From: Cantharellus purpuraceus
Taxonomy: Eukaryota; Basidiomycota; Agaricomycetes; Cantharellales; Hydnaceae
Reading direction: 5' to 3'
Assembly: GCA_025174535.1 (NCBI GenBank)
Contig: JALBUN010000012.1
Coordinates: 310,001-374,000, forward strand
DNA length: 64,000 bases
Of the stretch, positions 56,161 to 64,000 are shown piece after piece. Position 1 is the stretch's first letter, and each line of letters begins with the position of its first letter. The position numbers and the translations under genes are program-made. The notes under the pieces were generated by a model. The model searched no databases, had not been told where the DNA came from, and worked only from the letters and a program-made list of their open reading frames with translations.

Positions 56161-59100
56161 ATGTCATTTGAGACCAGTACGCAAGCTGAAAACAGGGTGA
56201 CTATCTCTTACACTCCATTAGTATGCTTTTCTTAGAGATGTGCACTGACCTTGTGGCTTCTTCGCCACTCTGTAGACGACTGCTCTTCGAGACCTTAAAT
56301 TCAAGAAGATCGCAAAGCACGCTCATGTCAATGGCTCTCATGCCACTGAAGCCTCACTTGCCTCTGGTTCCTCGACGTCAGCCTATCAGCTGCCAGCTCA
56401 ATCCCGCGACGGCACTGCGCATCCACCGTATTTAGCCTCACTTACACCTCGAAATCATATAGGAACCATCCTTGCCCCAGACTCAAGCCCTTCTCCTTCT
56501 GCGCCATCTGTTTCACCCCATTTAAATATGACATACAAGCCTCACCAATCCCATTTCTTCAGCTCCGTTATGCCTCCAGCGTTCCACCTACCGTCTCTAC
56601 CAAGGGTGCAACGTGGGCCCGATCCATTGTCCGCCCCCAGTGGCTTCATGAAGTCGGCCCAGTCCTCGCAAATATCTGATCCTCAATGCTCGATTACCTC
56701 CAACTTGGGCAAACATCTGGACGACGATGATGACGATCCTGGTCCTCCTCGCAAAAGAATAAATCGAGGAAGCTCGTCTTTTAATCCTATTACCATCGAT
56801 AGCTCTCCAGAGATTAAACGGCCTTTCACCTCGGCGGCTAATGCTCGTCCTCCTCGTGATGACCTTTCTGATTCAGATAGTCTGCCCAACCCAGCCCATC
56901 TTCTCTCTGGAGAGAACAAGTCCAGACTTGTTAGAGGCAGACGGCCGGGTACTGAGCGGAAGGAGACGGTGGATTCGGTTGAGCTGAATACCCTTGTTTT
57001 CACTCATCCATCGCATCCCAGAGCTCGCGTCATTTCTGCATTCAAGCTTTGTGATGGTGATGTGAAGGCTGCTACGGCTTTGATCCAGGACCCAACATGG
57101 CAACATGGTAGTCCCTCAGCTGTGACTCCACCCTCGACCTCTACCACGCCGTCTCTCAGTGGAAGTGGTGGCAACAAACGAGCTGCAGAAAGAGAGAAGG
57201 GAAAGAAATCCATGATCTATGCGAAAAGACAAGGTTTAGCTACATCCCAGGCTAACGTTTCCCCTAGAGGACTAGTGCAGAGCATCGTGGACCCTCTATT
57301 GAGCCCTTTGGCACCGAAACCTTCCAAACGGAAGGCCATGAAACAGCGAAGGATCGATTCAAGCGGTTCGGAGGCAGAATATAGTGAGGGATATGATTCC
57401 GATGCCAAGGATGGCGTGTTTTCGCAGAACAGGGAAGAGCAATATTACCAAAGTGAGGCGTTGAAATGGCTCAATGAGTGTGAAGCCGGGGCTCTGGTCG
57501 AGTTAACAGGCGGGTTTTTACTGACTTGTTGAGTATACTTTTGCTGATATCCTGTATAGGCATCTCGCTGCAGCAAGCTAACACGCTGATCTCACTTCGC
57601 CCATTCCCGGACGCTGCAGACTTCAACTCCAAGTTGTCGCGACGTAATAAGACGGGCTTGAGCGCTCGTATCCTTGACTACTGTACAGACATATTCAAAG
57701 GCTATAAAAGCGTTGACGATGTTCTCGAAGGATGCGAGCGCGTGGGCGACCAGCTAAAGGAAGCTATCAGCAAGTGGACACATAACTCGGTGCCCACTGC
57801 TTCAACTTCAAAGGAGACTACGCCCCTTAACGACAATGAAGGTGCCTTGGCGATAGACACGATGCCCGTTGGAGAGCACGGGGACACCACTAGTGACTAT
57901 ATTTCGACTCAGCCGGGGCTCCTCGTCGACACTGTCCAACTTAAGGAATACCAACTCCTGGGCGTGAACTGGTTGAACCTTCTGTATCAGAAGAACTTGA
58001 GCTGCATCCTTGCCGATGAAATGGGTGCGCTTCCCCCTGCATATTTTGCTTTTTGCGATACATAGCATTATTACGCTGCAGGTCTGGGAAAGACTGTTCA
58101 AGTCATTGCATTCTTGGCTCTTCTTCAGGAACGCGGTCAAGAAGGGCCCCATCTCATTATTGTACCGTGAGTTGAGCCATCTCCGGTTATATGTTTTCTT
58201 TTCAACTGGATACTGCAGGTCTTCTACGTTGGAGAACTGGATCCGCGAGTTTGACCGGTTCGCGCCGTCAATTGACGTTCAAGCATACTACGGGTCGCAA
58301 AAGGATCGCATCGATCTGCGCAGCGAGCTGCGAGACAAGAGCTGGAATGTCCTGATCACCACGTACAATCTTGCTCAGGGAAACGAACGCGATCGGAAAT
58401 TCTTCCGCCACTTTGAGTGGCAGGTAGGCTGTTATTTTTATGCACCAGTGCTTCTGGTGTTAATACTTGGGGCATTCGCCAGTGCTGCATCTTTGACGAA
58501 GGCCATGTCCTCAAGAATTTCGACTCACAGCGTTACAGTCAATTAATGAAGATCGAATCGAAATGGCGCCTGCTTCTCACTGGTACCCCGTTACAGAATA
58601 ATCTACAAGAGCTTGTGGTATGTGACTATCCCCCGTCGTCCGGCATTGACATCATCTTGATGGGAAATCATTAGTCCTTGATGAATTTCATTTTACCCCG
58701 CTATTTCGCTGATGTCATTACCAACCTGCGCGCCATCTTCAAAGTGAAAGCAGACAAACATCTTAGTTTACTCTCGCGTGATCGTGTGTCGCGAGCGAAG
58801 AGAATGATGACACCCTTCGTTCTTCGGCGGCGGAAGGACATGGTAACTTGACCTTACATGAACCTTTGCCATAGATGATGAACTGGACTTGTAGGTTTTG
58901 AAGGATTTACCCAAGAAAACGGAGCGCATTGAGTGGTGCGAAATGACTGCGCTTCAAAAGTCGATCTATCGCGACGCTCTGCAGCGGTCGCGAAAGGCCG
59001 TGCTTGAGGCCAATGGAACATCTCCATCTGATACCATTGTCAACGGGAAGGGAAAGAAGGGACCACGCGACGCAAAGAAAGCCAAAGATACCTCGACAAA

Positions 59101-60141
59101 TGTACTGATGGACTTACGAAAGGCTGCATCCCACCCCATGCTCTTCCGTCGGTTATTTGATGACGCAGTGATCGCAGTTTTGGCTAGGCAATGCATGAAA
59201 GAGCCCGAATTCAGCGGCAGCAACTATGATTTCATCGTTGAAGACATGGAGGTCATGACGGATGCAGAACTACAGGCGTTCAGTCTGAAGTACAAGGTTG
59301 GCGGTGCATCTATATATATATTATTCATATCTGACAATTTGCAAACGATCTCAAATAGTCTACAAGGAAGTTTGCGAAAGAAGCCAGTTGCTTCGAGGAT
59401 GCTGGGAAGATTTCAATGCTCCTTGCCTTGCTGGACAGGTACGCAGAGGAAGGCCGCCGAATTCTGATATTCTCGCAGGTACGCAATGTGCCCACATCTC
59501 ATGGACCTAGATCACTGACAATTATCGATTCCAGTTCACGCAGATACTCGATATTTTGCAAGCTGTCCTCAAACACCGGAAGACAAGGTTCCTTGTCCTT
59601 ACCGGATCTACGGCTGTGGATGTCCGGCAATCCCTTGTGGATGAGTTTAATGAAGATGAATCTATTCCTGTGTTTCTGCTCTCTACAAAGGCTGGTGGGA
59701 TGGGTATTAATCTTACGGCGGCGAGCGTGGTAGTCCTTTTCGATCAGGACTTCAATCCACACAACGACCGTCAGGCGGCGGACCGTGCATACCGAATTGG
59801 GCAGAAGCGAGATGTTGAGGTGATCAAATTGATCACCAAATCTACAATAGAGGTATGTGCCTTTCTGACTCCGCGGATATGGCCACCGCAACTTACATTG
59901 GTTCTTTCAGGAGGACATGTATCGTCTGGGCCAGACAAAGCTCGCCTTGGACGAGGCGGTGGCGGGCGATGATACCGTAGATGGAGATGACGACGAGAAG
60001 GCCGAAAAGCGAATGAGAACGTCGCTCTTGAGCGTCCTTCGGGAGCAGTTTGAAAAGGAGGAGTTGCAACACGGTGGTGATAGAAAGGACTCTGCTTTGG
60101 TTTCAGACGACAGCATGGACGTGACGGCGGAACCAAGCTAG
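56161..60141 (+). CDS. FUN30: FUN30/SMARCAD1-like SNF2 chromatin remodeller
   Basis: ATG at 56161 ([12 protein letters not shown]) is spliced to [15 protein letters not shown] and a disordered N-terminus. A CUE-like segment ([31 protein letters not shown]) and a second helical module ([20 protein letters not shown]) follow. The ATPase has [27 protein letters not shown] joined to [30 protein letters not shown], a DEGH box ([12 protein letters not shown]), [53 protein letters not shown] and [20 protein letters not shown]. The tail is [18 protein letters not shown] with an acidic/basic end. The DEGH box and CUE modules distinguish FUN30/SMARCAD1 from other SNF2 groups. Role: heterochromatin maintenance and DNA-end resection. 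About 1,150 residues. Confidence 0.93.
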
Positions 60142-60264
60142 GAGCAAGGTCTCATATTTACTGGTTAGACACGGGACTGGATGCGAGTAAACTTTAGACA
60201 CTTCTTGGTTTGGATAATACCAAGTTCCTTCCGAGTGTAGATACATAACAGCACAGACCTCCAG

Positions 60265-61027
60265 CTAATTAAAAATTGATAAACCTCTTAGTAGTCTATC
60301 AGTGCCGCTTCGAAAGTACTCGTTATCTATACCATGCTCTCGTGAGTCCATTTCGGCCAAGGGGTTGCGAACCACATATTCGAGAAACGGGCCAGTATAG
60401 AGTTGTCGGAGAATAAAGCGTAGAGACTCAGCCTGAGGGTCGGTAAGCATGACGAACTTGTACCCAGATAGCGTTTCGTAAAGGTGCAGCTTGTACACAG
60501 AAGTTCGATATGCAACGAATTGTTCTTCCCTGAACAAACGTAAGGGGAAAGTCTGTACCATGTATATGCGAGGATCATCAATAAAAGACGAACCTTCCAG
60601 ACAGTTTCTTCACCATATTTCGTAAAGAAAGAATGACACCATAGACCAATTTGGCCTCCTCGTCAAAAGGCAAACCTGTGGTAGGTTGCGGGGGCGCTGG
60701 GGGTGTTGCTGATGAGGATATTGCTGTAGGCGATGACGCGGTGTCATTGAAATCGTTGAGGGCGACAACAACTCCAGAGGAGGAGCTCAATGTATTCCGT
60801 GGGCTACCGAAGTTGGCCTGGTTGGCGGCGGTGTCGGCGGAACGAGGAGCAACGGCTCGTGAGACTGCAGGGAGGAGGTTGCCCTCAACTGCAGGTTTTG
60901 GTCGCTTCACACGATGCCAGTCTTGATAATAAATACAATTGCAATGTCTAGCGAGGTTTAGACGCAATGTCCAAACGACAGTTGAGAAAACTCGCCGGTC
61001 GTAAATATAGAGGCTGTATATCGTCAT
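60265..61027 (-). CDS. BET5: TRAPP subunit Bet5 (TRAPPC1) with low-complexity insertion
   Basis: Start MTIYSLYIYDR, joined by an intron to HCNCIYYQDWHRVKRPKP (longin strand 1-2). A roughly 75-residue Ala/Ser/Pro-rich insertion lies before LPFDEEAKLVYGVILSLRNM, then EEQFVAYRTSVYKLHLYETL, SGYKFVMLTDP, LYTGPFLEYVVRNPLAEMD and FRSGTDRLLRGLSIF. The conserved pieces match human TRAPPC1 closely. Bet5 is part of the TRAPP core that activates Ypt1/Rab1 in ER-Golgi traffic. The insertion between beta strand and helix 1 is absent from animal and yeast proteins. The gene is divergent from TRM112 and convergent with FUN30 (123 bp). Confidence 0.93.
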
Positions 61028-61366
61028 GGTGTACACAGGTCTATGTTAGTTCAATTTTGGGCCTGAAAGAATAGACATTCAATGAATGGTTATAAAGCAA
61101 CTCAGGGAACGGGCTCACAACCTGTACCGCCTGCCCTGGTCCCAAACGTCAGGACACCTGCACGGTGTGTCGGGGCTCGAACTCGGGCTCTGCAATCGAA
61201 CTGGATCTTCTACAAACATAAAAATCGTAACCTATCACAGGACCAGGTTTGTTCTCGCAAAGCAGCTCTGACGTTTTAATTTACTTGTTCATCACCCGTC
61301 CTTAGGAACTAGGTGCCGTCGCATCTCGACCCAATTACTGTAATATTATTCAACGATTCTAGCGAC

Positions 61367-61924
61367 ATGGTTCGCTTGATCACCCACAATCTGCTTGCTT
61401 GCCACGCTAAAGGATGTACCTCTAATAACTTCCCTCTTGCATTCAAAGATGTCCAAGTTGAAATTCAGGAAGCTGAATTCAACAGTGACTTTCTTGTCGG
61501 GTTTCTTCCCAAGTTAGAGTGGTCGGCTCTTGTCAATGCTGCCAGACAGGTATTTCCAGTATGTCCCAGTGAAGTATGGGTCTCTCACGTATCGCTTTGT
61601 ATTTTTTTTTCGGCAGCTCGGGGATACTTCTTTGCCCGAGCAACAACCAGACGCGGAAAATATGGACGAAACGCTTCTCAAAGCACTACATCATGTACTT
61701 CTTGAAGTATGTTGACATGCCCTAGATTCTAGGAACACTTGTTAGTCTAACGCATGCATAACAAAGATTCATGTTGAAAACGGGCAAATGATCTGTCCAA
61801 ACTGCTCTCACGTTTATCCCATCTCGAATGGAATACCAAATATGGTAGGTCTTGACCATGCCCCATCTCTATTTTGTTGACCCCTCTGCCTTTTCAGCTA
61901 CTCGCCGAGCACGAAATCGCATGA
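61367..61924 (+). CDS. TRM112: TRM112 methyltransferase activator
   Basis: Start MVRLITHNLLACHAKGCTSN, then NFPLAFKDVQVEIQEAEFNS, DFLVGFLPKLEWSALVNAAR. Introns lead to LGDTSLPEQQPDAENMDETL, LKALHHVLLE, IHVENGQMICPNCSHVYPIS and a last exon LLAEHEIA with TGA at 61922-61924. The zinc site is CHAKGC plus CPNC. Trm112 is the small obligate partner of Bud23, Trm9, Trm11 and Mtq2, which modify rRNA, tRNA and release factor eRF1. Four exons; about 128 residues, the usual length. Confidence 0.95.
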
Positions 61925-62412
61925 GATTCTTATCTCGGTATCGCCCATCGCATCCAGGCCCGGTGTATCTTGCAACCGTCGAACATCAACTACGCGTCAC
62001 TCAGCGTTCCACGTGTCTGTAATCGTTCGTTCAAAAAAAAAAGTGAAATATCACGAGCTATCTAGCGCTCTATTTGTTGGAGCCATATTTATCGCTTCTC
62101 TTAGTGACGCTCCAGATAATATGCACCCACCTACACCTCTTGCCATATAAACGGTGCAAGAACCATCACTTACACAAAGTACAATAAAATAAAACTGCAT
62201 ACTACAAGCGGAATAATACACATACAAGGATATCCAACTATGCGTACATAAAGGGAAAGAAAAACATGGAGGAGGCTACAAACACTAAGTACAATGTTTA
62301 GTAATTACTCACTATGGTGGATGCATAGGTGTGTCGGTAGGTAACAACAATTCTAGGTATATTCTACTATACCCAATTCCAGACTGTAAGGCACGTGAGC
62401 TTGCGCTGATAC
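61925..62412. other. Intergenic between TRM112 and the CipC-like gene (convergent)
   Basis: About 490 bp of 3' flanks, with an A11 run near 62033. No gene recognised. Confidence 0.4.
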
Positions 62413-63820
62413 TCAATAGCCGAAGGTAGGTCTTGTGGCACCGTAAGCACCGGTGCTACGGGCGCGATGGTGTCCATAGCTTCGCGTTGTATCTTGGGGT
62501 GTCAGGTATTGTCCGCCAGGGGGAGGGGGCAGACCAACGCTCGATCCTGCATACCCGCGGTTCATGTATACTGACCCTCCCGCCACTGCATATCCGGGGT
62601 TAGGGTTGAGCTGCTGGTATGAATACCCAGTCGGAGATGAGCCGTGGAGGGCACCTGCGTCTGGATAGTAGGTTCCGGGAATGCCGGCCCCGAGCATTGG
62701 ATCGTAGGATGTAGAAGGGTAGTTTACGGCCGACGATGTCATTCCGACCCCTGAACCCGCTACCCCATATGGCACAGGAGACGGAGAGCGACGGCGGAAC
62801 GACACCGGAGACGGAGAACGGTAGCGGGAGAAGGAGCGAGGGCGACCCGACTGACTATAGCGTCTCTGACTGCGACTGCGATGGGAACGGGAATCGAGGT
62901 AAGTGCCAGTAACGAGATCGTCGTCATCATCGTAGAATGCGTCGTCCAAGGCATTGGAGCGGGGGACATATCTCGTTGATGAGATTGATCGTCGCCGTCT
63001 GCGCGGAGATCGCTCGTACGACTCGTAAGGGGAATTATAATCCTGGACATGAGGATCAGCATGTTTAACAATGTCGTAGTAAGAACATACCTGGTCGAAA
63101 ATGCGAGATGCGGTTGCGGCAGCCACTTCCGAAGCCTCCATACGTCCATACTTGTCTCGAGGGCGTTGCGTGTACGCCCACAATTTGGCGGCTAGCAGAA
63201 TCAAACATTGAATAATGAACAAGGATATCAGATACACCAAAATTGTGTACCTTCGGCAGCAGCGAGACCAATCAATGCTTCTTTCTCCCTGTCACGGTCA
63301 TCGCTCAAAGGCTGGAAATATATTGCCTTGTGGTGTTCCCAGAAGCGGATGGTTTCATATCCGGCAGCTGCGCCAATCTCGCGCGGAAGAAGCGTGGAAG
63401 GATCGACCTATTGGAAGATCCCATAAGGATATTTGTGTAGAGTAGAACAAGGGAGACTGACAAGGCCACCGTACACTCTTTTCCACATACGGTGAGCCTC
63501 ACTCCTTTCGACACTTGATCCACTGAAGAAATTCCTGGCTTTGGACCAGACGTAGTCGAAAAGAGTACTAAATAGTGACGTCAGGACAAATGATGGACGC
63601 GTAGGAAGAAACGTGCTTGTCAAGGCTATCGGAATGTGCACGATAATAGTCACCACCGTGCCCTTGATCAAAGATGAGCTGAAGAGAAGAAGGCAATGTG
63701 GATGAAGAATGACTCACAGGAAGGTTGTGGCTGATATTGGGGAATGGGTGGAGGGATAAACTGGTATTGTTGGGTCCCCCAGGTGGGTTGGGAATTTTGG
63801 TAGTAGCTGTAGTAAGCCAT
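62413..63820 (-). CDS. CipC-like (DUF3759) domain protein with Arg/Ser-rich tail
   Basis: The start at 63820 gives MAYYSYYQNSQPTWGTQQYQ followed by a Pro/Gln-rich stretch. Later exons carry VERSEAHRMWKRVYGG, then VDPSTLLPREIGAAAGYETI, RFWEHHKAIYFQPLSDDRDR, EKEALIGLAAAE, AAKLWAYTQRPRDKYGRMEA and SEVAAATASRIFDQ. The AAGYEAxRxWEHH...ALIGLAAAEAxKL pattern resembles the fungal CipC/DUF3759 domain induced by concanamycin and other stresses. A long tail follows with SRSHRSRSQRRYSQS, RSPSPVSFRRRSPSPVPYG and Gly/Tyr-rich sequence. Molecular function is unknown. Exons 1-2 (about 63560-63720) are not securely joined. Confidence 0.75.
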
Positions 63821-64000
63821 GGTGGTGGTACAAGAGAGAGAGGCGTTCGGAGCGTTCGTGGGACGTGGAGCCAAGTGCTCTTATAAGCCGTACACCGTAA
63901 AGCGTCTATACCTTGGTGTCCATCATGACGTTATCCGGTGGCTGCACCGCCCGCCTTGCTCTGATCTACAGCTTTGCATGGATCGACACTTGCACAGTAG
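63821..64000. other. Upstream region of the CipC-like gene
   Basis: Likely promoter and 5' UTR; an in-frame upstream ATG lies at 63874. TTATAAG (63879-63885 region) could act as a TATA element on the minus strand, by position only. Confidence 0.3.

Noticed and set aside
61110..61200. tRNA-like B-box (GAGTTCGAGCCCC) on the minus strand
   Set aside because: The T-stem pairs poorly (two mismatches) and no 5' acceptor strand or A-box is found at the right distance.
1..64000. CRISPR arrays, bacterial operons, riboswitches, rRNA
   Set aside because: Eukaryotic gene structure throughout; the only regular short repeats are the 24-bp minisatellite (no spacers) and the LTR motifs.

Overview
The window is nuclear DNA of a filamentous basidiomycete, almost certainly an Agaricomycete (mushroom-forming fungus). 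Genes are broken by many roughly 50-60 nt GT-AG introns. Both strands are densely used. Recognisable products include a laccase, a DOCK-type GEF, the Agaricomycete forms of Bet5 and Ten1, and a Cys-rich secreted protein. No species is claimed. Spans given for genes run from start to stop and include introns; exon joins were worked out by eye from splice sites and reading frame.

Layout. 1-878 (-): 3'-truncated secreted Cys-rich protein. 2515-4584 (-): RRM-like/coiled-coil protein. 6204-8657 (+): MFS anion permease, convergent with the proteasome chaperone PAC2/ADD66 (8683-9780, -). 9873-11980 (+): Gpt2/Sct1-like glycerolipid acyltransferase. About 12176-13037 (-): membrane protein of uncertain structure. 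13318-13401 (+): intron-containing tRNA-Asp. 13738-14101 (+): an 86-residue metallothionein spread over three small exons. 14205-18493 (-): RRP12.

18.5-29.5 kb is an accessory block. A convergent pair (small SH3-like gene S, kinase-like gene K) occurs twice, at 20631-22493 and 26714-28463. A third homologous block (R) lies outside each pair. Copy 2 of both genes is decaying. Between the pairs are three copies of one 1.4-kb LTR family. Their flanking 5-mers show that they recombined in inverted orientation, and a second, unrelated solo LTR with perfect target-site duplications is nested inside one of them. A 24-bp minisatellite lies at 29.05 kb.

29.6-32.2 kb (+): laccase with all copper motifs recoverable after splicing. 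32.46-33.80 (-): WDR83/MORG1, divergent from a giant DOCK-family GEF (33.90-41.09, +). 41.24-41.78 (-): a Ten1-like telomere OB-fold protein, sharing a 75-bp promoter with ARPC4 (41.86-42.69, +). 42.91-43.72 (+): IMPACT-family protein. 43.7-47.1 kb has no convincing gene apart from one weak candidate. 47.16-48.23 (+): CWC24. 48.40-49.25 (-): C2H2 zinc-finger protein. 51.1-52.4 (+): PPG1 phosphatase. 52.7-54.1 (+): CRAL-TRIO protein with a tail anchor. 54.3-55.1 (-): four-TM protein. 56.2-60.1 (+): FUN30 remodeller. 60.27-61.03 (-): BET5. 61.37-61.92 (+): TRM112. 62.41-63.82 (-): CipC-like protein with an Arg/Ser-rich tail.

Most genes outside the accessory block are conserved housekeeping functions: ribosome biogenesis (RRP12, TRM112), splicing (CWC24), trafficking (BET5), actin and Rho/Rac signalling (ARPC4, DOCK), chromatin (FUN30) and proteasome assembly. 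They are not functionally clustered. The points most worth checking are the metallothionein, the Ten1-like gene, the S/K gene family with its tandem history, and the LTR-mediated inversion.
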